A stretch of 64,000 nt of DNA from Spongilla lacustris (GCA_949361645.1 OX442422.1:1226580-1290579); one strand, 5' to 3'; shown: positions 1 to 11,826, numbered from the stretch's first letter. Numbers and translations are program-made. The notes: generated by a model not told the origin, from the sequence alone.

Positions 1-328
1 AGTTTCCAAAGCGTTTTATGAAACTAAATAAATGGTGCCCTCCACTGCATTACCTATAACCAACAAGTCTTGTGACAGCTTATCAGCAGCTGCTATCCTG
101 TTTAGACATACCCATAGCATTGATCAGATAAAAATAACTCAGTTCAGTTACATGCACACATTCAGCCATGTGACCTATGCCACATAGAACATGTAAAACA
201 GCACTTTTAAATAAAAAAAACCCCTACTAGTACATCTAGGTACTGCTAAGCAGTGTGCCATACATGTATGTGCTATCTCCATTACATGTAGCTGTGCAGG
301 TCGCATGTGTAACTTTGGAAAGGAAAAC

Positions 329-508
329 AAAGGTATGGATATAAAAATCATGATACGCTATTTGACTGGTGTACTCCTTGTATAGAGGAGTACATCTACA
401 TGTATGGAGAAGATTGATATGGTCCTCCAGTGGTGCTACAAAAGTGAATGATAAGTGTGTGGTGCTTATCCTGAAATCGGAAAGAGGATTAGTTTGGCAA
501 TGCGATGG
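329..508 (+). repeat. diverged direct repeat, copy 1
   Basis: This stretch resembles 1811-1940 on the same strand. Both contain AAAGGTATG, a TATTT(G/C)ACTGGTGTACTC block, a block near TCCTGAAAT, and TTGGCAATGC. Gaps of tens of bases separate the matching blocks. Nothing identifies it as coding. The rest of 1-1100 shows no supported gene. Confidence 0.4.
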
Positions 509-1115
509 CAGTTTAATGAAGGTAGAGTGAGTGGATTTGGGGATGGTGCATATAGCACTTGTCCTGACCAGGTGGATGTCAGATGTCGAAATGCTCCAAT
601 TTGTCTTGGTGATATGGTGGAGTTGGTGATGGTGTTAAATGTGGTGTTTAAATTTGTGCTGTGGTCACATATGGAGATGCAGTCATCCTAATGACAGCTC
701 AGACACATTTGACTATAAATGAGGTGGGAGGCTAAATTGTGTGTTATCATCATTGTGGTCATACAATATAATATTTACTATAGGTATTACAGCAAGGTGG
801 ATGGGGGATCAAGACAGATATGGAGGCAGCAAGTCCCATAGTTCTGCAGAAGTTTAAGGGCATTCTCCATTTGAAGACCTGTTGAGGTATGCATGCATAG
901 GTATCACTGGCCTGCCTGAGCATGCCATGAAGTTTAGCCCTTCTCACTATGTGTTCTGCTGTTAGCTGATATGGCTTTAATGTTCTGGATACAGTGTAAA
1001 GATGTTGGTCCAATATCAAGGTAAACAAATGCTGCATTGAGTTGAGTGTATTAGTCATGTTTCTTTATCTACTCTGTAGAGATGTGCGTCAGTGTCTTCT
1101 GTCAGTTGCAAAAAT

Positions 1116-1416
1116 GGTGGTGTGACATTTGGTTCTGAGCCTCTACCAACACCAGAAAAAAATAGCAGCTGTATGGAACACCACCAAAATACAGCAGTGG
1201 GTCCTACAGCTACCAGTATGCCTCAATGCAAATGAGCAATCAGCTACCATGGGAGAGTCACTCGTAGGGGAGCTACCAGCGCCCATATTACCTTATTTCT
1301 CCATACACCAGTCATTTGTCAATTGGTACACAATGAAGCTACAAGCTGTAAAAAAAAAAGAAAAAGGTAATGGTGGTGTACAGGTGACATTTACTGAGCC
1401 TCTACCAACACCAGGT
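1116..1416 (+). other. coding-like segment bounded by a repeated EPLPTP motif
   Basis: CTGAGCCTCTACCAACACCA occurs at both ends (about 1136 and 1395), each time after AATGGTGGTGT and a TGACATTT block, so the segment starts and ends with copies of one about 45-bp unit. In one frame each copy reads GGV...F..EPLPTP. No family is recognisable and no splice model is convincing. It could be exons of a plus-strand gene that continues outside the window, or a duplicated fossil. Confidence 0.25.
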
Positions 1417-1810
1417 TAAAGAGCTTTGAAAGGAAGAAAAAAAGCTTAATTGGAACATCAGTAAGATACTGCATTCATCCCTTCGAAGTGACGTAAGTTT
1501 CTTGTAACAGGTGGGGAGAAGAAAGTGCCTGTATATGGGCTTGTAGAGTGTGTACCAGGTACATGTACAGCTATCACTTTTGTAGATTGCATCCTATCAG
1601 TAAATGCATGTTGTATTCATTGCTTCTTTGAACATCTTATCTGATTACCAATCATATGTTTAGGTCTGCTGGTGTTGATATGGCTTCTGTTTACCTGAAC
1701 GTATCTACAAGCAATTTATTTTTATTTGCTTAACTTAACAGTGTTGTTGCAGTGTATGATTACATCAACACTTCTAAGATTTCATTTGAACACTTACTAC
1801 AACTAAAAGT

Positions 1811-1940
1811 AAAGGTATGATATAAATATGATGATTCACTATTTCACTGGTGTACTCTACATATATAGGAGGATGACAGCAGTGTTTGAATGATGTTGGT
1901 CCTGAAATTTTTGAGAGGCTTAGGTTGGCAATGCAATGTG
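1811..1940 (+). repeat. diverged direct repeat, copy 2
   Basis: Partner of 329-508, about 1.48 kb downstream in the same orientation. Together they suggest an old local duplication. I see no supported gene in 1420-2680. Confidence 0.4.
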
Positions 1941-2684
1941 ATGATGGCATGTACTGTGGAGATTGTTCAGTGGCCAGACTTGGTTATGGTTGTGTACAAA
2001 TGTAGGTGTGCGGAGTTAGGGAACAGACTTGGTGATGGTTGTGTACAATGTAGGTACCAAGTGTGGAGTTAGTGATGGTGCATCACACTTCAGGGATCAG
2101 ATTTGCTGAAGCTTCCTCCAGAATGTAATAAATGGAGTGCTTATATTTGGTCCTTGATTGGAGTTCAGCTGACATGGCTGGTGGTGACTCGAAAATTTTG
2201 GTGTTTTGCGACTCAGAACAGACTGTTGCAGTTGTTGTGTGTATTGGAGCAGGATAGTTAGTCTGTTTTTGCCGCAGAATGTGGATTTTTGCCTGCCACC
2301 CTGCTCAAGCCTGTGTATGCCTATGGTGTAGGCTCTGGAAGTAGTGGCTGTGTTGTGTTGTAGTCATGGTGTGCATCATGTGACACTGACACCAATTGGG
2401 TAGTAGCAGTAACAATGTAATTTAATTGATGACGCAATAATAGTACATATACATTGCACATCAAAAAAGAGCGACTGAACTTTCCCGGGATGACAACTAC
2501 ATTGAATTAAAGAACTAGCACCGCAATGATACTCTCAGAACGGTGAACGCGATGGGCTAAACAAGCGTATGGCAACAGATTTTTAGCCCAAATGTCTTTA
2601 CCTTGGTTTTAGACACATGTCCAGTTACCACAGCCTTCGATACGCACGCATGAATCGATTAAGCTGCCAGGCACTCCTTATTCT

Positions 2685-2795
2685 TAGTCTCATACCCAGA
2701 CCCAAATGTACGTAACAATTTGCACACTTGGGCTGTTTCCACGTAGCGGTGATGTAATCCATCCGCTGCTGCGAACGGGTCTGGGGCCGAGACTA
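2685..2795. mobile_element. short TIR element (MITE)
   Basis: It starts TAGTCTCATACCCAGACCC and ends GGGTCTGGGGCCGAGACTA, giving 19-bp imperfect inverted termini around about 110 bp. The inside reads CCACGTAGCGGTGATGTAATCCATCCGC. The same family is seen at 45,630-45,705 with the inside in the opposite orientation relative to the left terminus. Confidence 0.6.
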
Positions 2796-2824
2796 ATAAT
2801 CTGGTATGAAAAAAAAATAATGAA

Positions 2825-3122
2825 ACAAGTAAATAAAGAACATTATCTATGAGAAAGTTGGTGGCATATAGGATTTGAAGGCAATGGTGGTGTAAAAAGG
2901 AAGGAAACAAGGGTCTAATAATAAGAGAAAATGGAATAGCCCTATATTTAGCACACGAACAACATACTATATCCTACATGTAGAAATGTGCTAAATATAG
3001 GACTATTCCATTTAATTTTCTCTTATTATTATACCCTTGTTTCCTTCCTTTTTACACCACCATTGCCTTCAAATCCTATATCCCACCAACTTTCTCATAG
3101 ATAATGTTCTTTATTTACTTGT
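2825..3122. repeat. 298-bp foldback (palindromic) element
   Basis: Left arm 2825-2955 (from ACAAGTAAATAAAGAAC) is the near-perfect reverse complement of 2988-3122, with a loop of about 32 bp. The outer ends lie in AT-rich DNA. It sits just downstream of the Ig receptor gene (minus strand) and just beside the MITE at 2685-2795. No coding capacity. Confidence 0.8.
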
Positions 3123-3409
3123 ATATAATAATTTAGCAGAATTGCAATGTCATATCACAGACACACATGCATAAATAGGCAGATGATGAATGAAGATGTC
3201 AGAAGTGATTATATGATCTTCTACATTGGCCAATCACTCAGGCAGCAGGACATTAGCAGCATGCAGCCACACCTCTTATCACACCGCATGGTGCTCTCTA
3301 AATGGAGACATGCTGGGGTGAGGACATGAGGATTGACCACACCTACCTCAAACAATCCGCCAATCATGCACAAAGAGTACACAAATCATTACCATCAGAC
3401 CATACATAC

Positions 3410-3581
3410 CTCATGTCTGTCTTATCCACAGAGACATCTTTAGCTGGTTTACATGTGGCAGGGTGTGATGACCTTTGATGGCAAACCACACCTACAATCA
3501 CCATCACCACCACAATCATCACTACCACCACCATCACCACCACAGGTGCTGCTATCCATCTGTAGTCATGAGGGAGGTCAT
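3410..3581 (-). CDS. transmembrane and cytoplasmic exon of the Ig receptor
   Basis: The acceptor TATCTAG joins in phase 1 to give DDLPHDYRWIAAPVVV, followed by about 22 hydrophobic residues, mostly valine and methionine, then CHQRSSHPATCKPAKD. That is a single membrane span followed by a short Cys/Lys-containing tail. A donor ATGAG|GTATGT allows a last small exon at 3312-3279 ending in TGA; that last exon is tentative. Confidence 0.65.
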
Positions 3582-3644
3582 CTAGATAGAAGGAAAGTAT
3601 TTTATCCTCCAAATGTTCTCATAACTTCACTCCATGACACTCAC

Positions 3645-3926
3645 CAATCACCAGCATGAAGGTAGCACTGTTATTACCAAGAATGTTACTGACAACACAT
3701 GTGTAGTTGCCCTCATCCCCAGTCCTTATGTTGGTCAACCTCAGGGTGGAGGGGTCCACCCACATGTAGGTCTGGGGATGAGATCCGGAACTGTTCCCCA
3801 GAGGTGCTCCATGCTTCATCCACCTGATCTCAGGGGGTGGGGCTCCACTCCCATTGCACACCACCTCCACCTGACCACCCACCTCAACAGGATTGACTGG
3901 TCCTTTTATCTCCACACCAGGGAAGG
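3645..3926 (-). CDS. membrane-proximal Ig exon (Ig7)
   Basis: Best-preserved domain of the receptor. The order is VEVVCNGSGAPPP, IRWMKHG, then TGDEGNYTCVVSN, the textbook Ig C, W and D-x-G-x-Y-x-C signature. It is flanked by phase-1 junctions (donor ATTG|GTGAGT). No lesion is seen in this exon. Confidence 0.8.
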
Positions 3927-6081
3927 CTGAAGGGAGGGAGGTCAACATTATCAAATATAGAACAGGACAAACCAGTTCTACTTACTGCAGTAAACCAGCT
4001 CATGAGCAATGGAGTAGTCAGTGACTCCATTGTCAGCAGAACATGAGTACACACCTCCATCCTGTGGTTAGATGTTGGTGATGATGAGAGTGTTGGAGGT
4101 GATATGGGTGTTGTCATCTTGGGGGAGGGAGGAGTTGTCCTTGAAGAAGTGAACAGTTGGAATGGGATATCCATAGATCTCACACACAAACTGGACACTC
4201 CCCCCAGCCTTCAGACATACTGGAACAGCCGTTCCAAGGACAACAGCTGGTACTGGATGGGTAGGAGGTAGGAAGATGAGAGATGTATTTAAAAACACTT
4301 GATGGAGGGCAAAGAAGAAGGTAGTAGTGGGAGGGGCACACATTCACACATGCATGTGTCACAATAACTTTTTACATACAAAAATGTCAGCCCCTATGAT
4401 GTATTGCTAGGGTTATTATTAGCAATATCTTGTGTAATCAAAACAATTATTTACCTTACTACAAAATGTGACAAAGGTGTTGTTGACACAGCCACATACA
4501 TTATAGGACCACTCTAGGTAATGCTAAATCACTATATGGTCACTCTAGGAACTAACTGCCTGTACATTATATGGGCATACCTGCCAATTTAACTACCTGG
4601 AGGTGTGACAAAGATGGAAGAGGTGTTGACCACACCCACATAACCATAGAAGGAGGCCAAGTAGAATCCTTGAGTAGTGAGGTTAACAGAGGAGATGGTG
4701 AGAGAGGCACTGTAGGTGATGGGGACATTTGAGTTGTCAGAGACAGAGATGTTGGAGATGAGGTACAGATCACTGGACATCACCAGAGAGCCATTCCTGT
4801 TCCACTGGACATGGTCAGGAGGCGGCCCGGTATGACATCACCTGTACCCTCAGAGTAGTACCACCATCTAAACCCACCACCACTACAGACTCCTTGATGG
4901 GAATGGGGACGTATACCAGACCTGTTGTAATGCAGAGGGAATGATTATGGTTGAATCCAACAATGCAAGTATCGATAAAAAGGCCTGCAAATGTTTTGTA
5001 ACACAAGTAAACACACCCGTGCAGATACATGTGTGGCCTCTTATCACATATGTACACTCACTTGAAACCACCACTCTCCACTGTCTCCAAACTGAGCTGG
5101 TTCCATTGGACACTGAACACTGGTACATGCCCGAGTCCCCCTCCAACAGACCATATATGGTCATGGTGAACCCACTGATCACCACATGTGGACCTGGGGA
5201 CACCTCCTCCCCATTCCTGTACCACCTCATCCCCAGGCCCACTCCACTGGCCTCACAGGGGAAGGAGCGAGACATTGGTGCCCACAGAATTGTCCAAACT
5301 GTCCCCAGGACTTGAGGTCACCACCAGGTTGGACCTTGCTGGTCAGAGAAACAAGATGGCTGCCAATACAGCCAATTCCATCACTCACCTAGTACAGTCA
5401 GTGTGGCTGTGTAAGATGTACTAGGAGTGACCTGGCATGTCACCTCTGTACCACTGTCCACTAATGACACTGGACCACTTATAATTCCAACTAGTCCAGA
5501 TTGAACTGACAGTATTGTAGTACTGATCCAACGGGAACATATGTAATTGCACAGCTCAAAGATGTTGACCCATCACCAGCAGCTACTATGGAGAACTGGA
5601 CATTAGTATCTCCTTCATAAGCAGTGACATCTTCAAGTGGTTTGTAGATGACCAGTCCAGTCCTTGGACAAGCTGGGGGAGAGGATGGGACATGATTCAT
5701 CATGTGTACTGGGAAGAAAGGGAACTCACCAGTTATGTTAAACCTATATCTTGTTGGACCGTCCACTGATAGCATTCCAAAGACATTGGTCACTCTACAG
5801 TGGAACACTCGATCTCTGTGCAGTCACAGGGTCAACCCCAATGATGGCAAGGTATCGTGCACCCTCCAGGTAGAGGAACTTGGTCCCATCACTGGGTACA
5901 GTTAGGTTGAGGCCATCCACCCAGATTATTGAAGGTGGAGGGTTGGACCATAATACATTACAGTAGAGAGCAACATTGTCTTCATAAAGTGGACTGGATG
6001 TATTCTTGACACTGTATGAAAGACTGCCAACAGAAGGACGACATCATCAACTGTACCACTGTTATTGTGTGGTCACCTCAC

Positions 6082-6369
6082 ATGCATAGTAGACAGTGGC
6101 TGTTCTGCTTCTGATGGTCCCAAACTGATCACTGGTAGCCCTACAGTGGTAGGGGATGCCCCCAGTGGGTATGAGCAGTGAGCCATTGAGCACATGGCCA
6201 TCAGAGACTAAGGCTGGAGGGTCCCCTCTGTACCATGTGATGGTGGGGGAGGGGTGACCTTGGGCAGTACAGTCCAGCACCAGGGATGTCTTGTATACTA
6301 CAGTGTCCTGGGGCTCCTGGGTGAAGTGAGGAGGCTGGCCAGCTGCACAGGCCGCTAAATGAAGCAGCA
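6082..6369 (-). CDS. Ig-domain exon 1 of the receptor
   Basis: The acceptor is a pyrimidine tract ending CCCCAG, and the donor is GCAT|GTGAGG in phase 1. The product has a hydrophobic alanine/leucine stretch ending AACAAGQPPHF, probably the end of a signal peptide begun in an upstream exon. A canonical Ig core follows (VLDCTAQG, ITWYRG, YHCRAT). The apparent start MKLHVL comes from a TTG inside the preceding intron and is not a real start. Confidence 0.7.
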
Positions 6370-6429
6370 CTGGGGAGGAGGAAAGAAGTGGGGTAAGAAC
6401 GTGAAGTTTCAAACATAGCCGATGATTTG

Positions 6430-7914
6430 ATAAGCATTATCTGATATCGAAGTATAACATAATTAATATTACATAATACCGCGACATATAATGAGTTTCA
6501 TAATTTCCCTTTAGATGTGCCTATATGCAGTGCGTATATTGAAGGTAGTATATTATATTGTCTGCACGCGCGCGTTTTAAAAAGTCATCAAGTGACATTT
6601 TGTGTGCGACATGCTAGACTATAAAGAATATATTAAAATAATTTGTTTAATATAGTAAAGAATCATCATTTTTCCGATGTAGCAATCGATCAGCTTCCAG
6701 CAGATTGGTGTGGCATAATGCCTTCCCAGAAACAGTATATACCAGACCTTCATTATCCATATGTATTTAATAGTAGTTTTATTTGGTGCGTGATTCGACT
6801 GAATTTCCGTCTTCCTGAAATTGCAGCCTCTACCTGTGCAAACCACAGTGATGGGTCAGTGGACCAGAAAGGTGGCAGCTTGATGCTGCATGACAGAAAA
6901 CCTGTACACACCGGCTTCTCTCCCTTGTTCAGGTCACCAATGCAGGAAAATTGCTGTTATCTTGGGAAGTCTAATCTAGGTTTCACGTGACCTAACCGCT
7001 GTCTGATCTCGCCTTGGTGAAGTCTGCTCCAGGTTCTGAGACTGTATGATGGATGGAACAGGCGATGGAGATGATGTGGCAGATCTGGACTGACTGCGTG
7101 ACGGATACTTTCGTAAAGTTCCTTCACTGTTGTTCTTGAGATCAGGTTCTGTAGCGGAAGCTTCCTTCCTTGTCTCAGGCGCTCGCTCATGCATTACCAA
7201 TGACGTACATGTGTAGGCCTATTCGCTAGTTCTTCAATCGCTATCACAAAAAATGACTGACTGCCCAGATGTCCTTACTAATCTCAGCTTCTCCTACCAC
7301 AAGTTTCGACTATTTGATAATTTATCACTGAGGAACTTTAAATACTGCTTAACTTGAGCTTCGAAGCATTAACCTCAGATGTTGTAATGCTTCCTTGGCA
7401 AGCATCAAAGTTTGGCTTACCGATTCCTTATGTGCACCACGGACTCTTCTCTTTCTGGTCAAATCTTCGTCTTCCTGCATTATTAGTGTCAGATGCCTGG
7501 CTCGAAGGACCAATGTTAACGATTCTTTTGCTCTAGATCACGAGTCAGTTGAATATTGAATAGTACAATTGCAAGTTCAAAATGTTCAATAACAGCACAA
7601 CTAGCTACATGTATGTACAACATTTAAAATGCACAATAGTCTCACGATTTAAACCTAAACAACATGCAGTGAGATCCCACATAGGCTCCAAGATATCTCC
7701 TACCACCAGCCGGTTTAACTCTGTTTCCACTGTGAAAAGTATAGGTCAGGCTGAAAACACTTTTGTGGGTAGTCCCTTCCTTCATGTGTACTACTGCCTT
7801 GTGTCCTGAAATTGCCTTTCTAAACAGCCATGCAAACTCTGACAACATTTCACAGACTGATTTCTTTTTCACCATTGTCTTGGCTGTTGGTCAGTGAATC
7901 CCTGGAAAACATTT
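6430..7914. other. no firmly supported gene
   Basis: Unrecognised reading frames occur on both strands. On the minus strand, 7200-6976 gives a 74-residue Ser/Arg/Glu-rich frame that begins at an ATG (the plus sequence is CAT) and could be a 5' exon, but no downstream exon joins convincingly. I see no repeats with clear ends in this stretch. Confidence 0.3.
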
Positions 7915-8701
7915 TTAGCCTTGCACTCTGAGCAAATAGCTATGCGATCAAGTGCAAAGTTGGACTTGTATTGCACATACATGTAAGGTTCTATGTCAAT
8001 AGCTCATGTACGTGACCTACATGGCCACCATACATTTGCATACTTCCCAGCAAAAGACCAAGACCCTTATGGACATGTGGGTAGTTCTTCACCTTTACAT
8101 GCCACCACATGACACACAGACTTGAGAGCACACTTTTGTCACTGGCCTGACCAGCACTTGAATTGAATGTCATAGTTGTACCACCCCACACTTATCAGCA
8201 CCATCTTATCAAAACGTTCATACCTGAACCTCTGGACTTACTGCTGCTTGTATTGCCACTGCATCCATAACCTCATCATCAAATATGTAGGGAAACACAA
8301 ACTCTGTCCAAGTCTTTAGTTATGTGCATGCAAAAACTCAACTCAAATAATGCACAATCATCCTGAATAATGTCTCACTAATCATGCTAAATTTTTCCAA
8401 TAGAACAGAAGAAATGTGCCCCTTGAATTTGAGTTATTTGGGGACCAGTCAGAGTCACTACTGTCACTGTTGACATGTCTGGACCTACGTTTGCTCTCTC
8501 TTGTATAGGCATGTAAAGGATCAGATTGTGAAGTACTACCCACATGTCCATAAGGGTCTTGGTCTTTGCTGGGAAGTATGCAAATGTACAATGGCCCTGT
8601 AGGTCATGCACATGAGGTATTGATGTATGTGCAATACAAAGTACAACTTTGCACTTGAGCACAAAGCTATTTTGGAGTTAAAGCTCAGAGAGCAAGGCTA
8701 A
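7915..8701. mobile_element. TIR element with about 180-bp inverted ends
   Basis: The left end begins TTAGCCTTGCACTCTGAGC and the right end is the inverted TTAGCCTTGCTCTCTGAGC. Inverted similarity extends through GCATACTTCCCAGCAAA and CCCTTATGGACATGTGGGTA (7945-8100 versus 8530-8665). It abuts a G40 tract at 8702-8741. No transposase frame is visible, so it is non-autonomous. Confidence 0.6.
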
Positions 8702-8708
8702 GGGGGGT

Positions 8709-8742
<34 letters not shown>

Positions 8743-8938
8743 CTTAGGTATGACTTTGGTTTCTCCTACATATTTCCAAAGCATATTAGTGGTGGCAGAC
8801 ATATACAAATTGGCTATCAGAGACAAATGTAAATGCAGCCTTGTTCAAATTTAGGAGCTTACAGGGTTCAGTTTCTAGCAGGTCGTGATAGAGCTGTTGA
8901 AATGCAGGAATAAGTCATTGCAGTAGATGTTGTCAGTA

Positions 8939-10496
8939 TCAAAAAGGCTTTACTGAGTGCACTCCTAATAATGCACCAATACATAGCATCACTTTAAGAA
9001 ATTCGAGATCTAGAAAGCATCTTACAATGCATGCCAATTGGTTGGTCACATGCTGAAACTTGTCTAGAAAAGATGCAACATCATCAAAGTGATAAAGTGT
9101 AACTGCACACGTAAGTGACAAACAATTAAACTGTTCATCTTTCAAGCTAACAGACATGTTTTTCTTAGGGGTTATATGCATGTCAAATTCCTGGGACTTG
9201 TTCCAGGGTATATGATCAAAGTCATGGTTTATCAATTGAGTGATGCAGCCAAGAGCTTGTTCTGTTACACTACTAGCAGCTGTTGTGGCATTCACAAGAA
9301 AGATTTGCATATATTTTATCATGTCCAATTGCATGCTCAAGCTGGGACCAATGCTTTACTATCAGCTGACTGAACATAAGGCATGGATGAACATTGCAAA
9401 ACAGTTGATTAGGTACTTTCTCTGTGCCAAGCTCTTTTGCAACTAACAATTCAACATCTATATTGTGTGCTGTTTGATCAGAAATGACAAAATCAATTCT
9501 CTCAAAAAGAACTTTTGCATCAACTCCACTAGCTGCCGATAGAATTTGCAATGTTGTTAGCTTTAACTCCACAAGGTTAGGTTTAGACTCTGATGCAATG
9601 CTCATGGTAGGTAGAGTTCTATACTTACCATAATACCTTGCACTGTGAATGAGCTGGCTCCTTATTTTTTAGAACCCCCATTTGCATATGTTATTGTAGT
9701 TGGTCATCAGATGATACAACCTCCGTCACTATTTCACTCAGTGCCATGGCTTCAATGCACTTTCAAACTCTTCTAGCACTCTTCTTGTCAGGAAGAGTGT
9801 CTACATCAATTTCAGCTCCTTCATCGCGATATATCCTATTTCGTCCAAACATTTTGTTTGCTGTCTCAACAACAGCAGCTTCTGCTTGGTTCTATGACAT
9901 ATGAAAGCAAATTTTCAGTTTGACCACCACTTCATAGTATTCTGGTCTCACCTTTTGCATACTGCACCTAACAAGTTGGTACTCTTCAGGCATTGAACTC
10001 AACTATCTTCCATCACATTCTTTTTCTTTCTTGGGCTTTCAAATTCAATATCCTCTACTGTAACAGATGTGTATAGCTCATCAGCACTATCACTAGTGTC
10101 TTCGTAGTTTCTGTACTCTCTGGCACAGCCATTGGCTGTTCAGCATTTACAGAGTGCCGCAATCCTCTCTTAGACTAGAGCAAATAAATCATTATTTCGC
10201 CTTGTCATTGTTTTGGTCCATTGAGTGTTGACATCCAGGCTAACATCATAGAAAGTCTCAAACTTTCTTCTTTGACAAACATCTTCACAAAAAATGTCAA
10301 ACATTACATGTACTGCACTATCTTTATTGAAGGCTAAGACTTTGGCATCATAACTTTCATTTTTTCTGCTGTCCCTAGTCTGAAGCAATTTCAAAATATC
10401 CTCATACAGTTTGATAATGTGCTTTTTGATGTTCTTTGTTGAAATTGTATAGAGATTACAAAAGATCGAATGCTCCTGCAATACTGGCGCCAACAT
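8939..10496 (-). pseudogene. decayed gene of an unidentified repeat family
   Basis: Three blocks on the minus strand read as one broken protein. The blocks are 10496-10170 (ISTKNIKKHIIKLYEDIL, then VHVMFDIFCEDVCQRRKFE), a middle part with NQAEAAVVETANKMFGRN and KCIEAMALSEIVTEVVSSDD in shifting frames, and 9605-8939 (DFVISDQTAHN, FCNVHPCLMFSQL, DFDHIPWNKSQEFDM, LKDEQFNCLSLTCA, YHFDDVASFLDKFQHV). Several frameshifts are needed. The acidic-residue spacing would suit a transposase-like fold, but I cannot name the family. The region lies between a TIR element and a hairpin, which fits mobile DNA. Confidence 0.5.
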
Positions 10497-10527
10497 ATCG
10501 GCTGCATCGCTTCGATTCTTGACCGTT

Positions 10528-10645
10528 CACAGCAAAAACTGATTGATGTATGTCACTAGAAACAGTGAATAGGGCACTTGTTTTCTCAAAAACGAGTGCC
10601 CTATGCACTGTTTCTAGTGACAAGCATTAATCAGTTTTTGCTGTG
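10528..10645. repeat. 118-bp hairpin
   Basis: CACAGCAAAAACTGATT at the left pairs with AATCAGTTTTTGCTGTG at the right. The arms of about 50 bp run inward to AGGGCACT/AGTGCCCT and leave a 16-bp loop. It lies immediately upstream of the decayed gene at 8939-10496 and may be a terminal structure of that element. Confidence 0.75.
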
Positions 10646-10939
10646 TTGAGATTGTCCCGCGCGTCTTGGACGAAGAAGATAAAGCATATATATAACTTCA
10701 ATTACAGCCTTTTTTTGTTGGCAAAACACCATGAGGTATAGGTCAGCAGATTCAAAGTAGTACACACGTCCAAGGCATTTTCTCCCTCTAGACCTTGTTT
10801 CTACACAAGCCATCTTCTGTTTCATTAATAAAACACGTGCGAACTTCAAGGGCAGTGGCGTATCCAGAGAGGGTGCTCCGGGTGCTTGAGCACCCCCCTC
10901 GGCCATAGGTGCTAACATTATTAAAAATTATACTTTTGT

Positions 10940-11826
10940 ATTTTATTTATTTATTTATTTTTTGTACAAACGCAACAATAACTACACACAAGTCACAAAT
11001 TATTACAACATGTATACACTACTTGAAAAACATGCAATTACTATTTCCTACATAAACAGTCAGGATGGATGAAAGTTCTCTCGCCAATTAAACATGCAAG
11101 AGTGCCCTAGCAATGGACTTCACCAAATGGAGGTTAAGCCTGCCGTATATGTCTGCCACCACTAATGCCTTTGGCCTGGACTGGCTGATGGCAAGGTGAG
11201 ATGCAAGCCTGGAGAATATTCCTTGAGCAACCTCGCCCCAGTTGCCGTACGTTTCTACTGCCATGGGTGTGCAGGCCCACCCTAGCTCTTGACATTTGGG
11301 GCTATTGGCCTGCAACTTCCGGTTCTCTGCTACAAGTGCTGCAGCACCAACCACTTGGCATGACTCCCCCAAGATGACAGGAGTGAGTGGAGAGGTCACT
11401 GTGATGTCCATTGCTGCAGGTCTACCTCTGTCCCAACCTGTGACAAGCAAATCAGCAGGATGTTGACGGTTGTGATCTCTTGTGAGACCATGACCCATTT
11501 CCACTGCAACGGACAAGTGGGCTCGACGGAAGAAATCGGCAAGCACATCGCGCAGCATGTTATGACGTATGACAACATCTCCCCCATGTCGACATGTTAT
11601 TGCATGGTGACCTAGTGGGTCAAGGGCAGCATGGGGGCAAAACGGACAAGTCGAACGGCCTGAAGTATCCAATCCCAGCCACCATTTAAAGACCATCTGA
11701 CACTCATTAAGCTCCAGGTGCAAGCCTAGACCAGGAGAAGGGACAACAGACTGCCAGGAGCCTGCATGGGGAGCAGTGACGGATAACAAGCGAGCCTTGT
11801 TGGGTACAGATGAGGAATTGAGCAGC
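10940..11826 (-). mobile_element. 5'-truncated non-LTR retrotransposon with REL endonuclease end
   Basis: The frame 11789-11088 (233 codons, open upstream to about 11,825) holds a CPFC...H...C zinc knuckle followed by GGDVVIRHNMLRD, then PADLLVTGW and AAMDITVTSPL. The last two match the catalytic core spacing of a restriction-like (PD-(D/E)XK) endonuclease, as at the C-terminus of R2/NeSL-type elements. The stop is followed by an untranslated tail ending in TAAA repeats (10,945-10,965 on the plus strand as TTTA). The reverse transcriptase is missing, typical of 5' truncation. This part has no internal stop. Confidence 0.75.

Larger units (their letters stand above)
3279..6369 (-). pseudogene. 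immunoglobulin-superfamily membrane receptor, decayed
   Basis: A splice model on the minus strand gives exons 6369-6082, 6023-5730, 5672-5389, 5338-5062, 4921-4597, 4252-3986, 3926-3645, 3581-3410 and possibly 3312-3279. Seven exons look like single Ig-type domains joined mostly in phase 1, as in Ig receptors; the Cys-Trp-Cys core is clear in Ig1, Ig2, Ig4 and Ig7. The eighth encodes a valine/methionine-rich membrane span and a short tail. Introns are mostly 50-140 bp; one is 344 bp. The reading frame shifts within Ig2 (near 5820), Ig3 (near 5525), Ig4 (a CCCC run near 5260) and Ig5 (near 4850). An in-frame TAA interrupts Ig6 at 4068-4070, where the frame otherwise continues normally. No secretion signal exon was located with confidence. 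Either this is a pseudogene or the assembly has many indels here. Confidence 0.75.

Noticed and set aside
6062..6412. Open frame starting MKLHVLTPLL as the true start of the Ig receptor
   Set aside because: The first codon is TTG, and the leading residues are translated from a pyrimidine tract ending CCCCAG, a splice acceptor.
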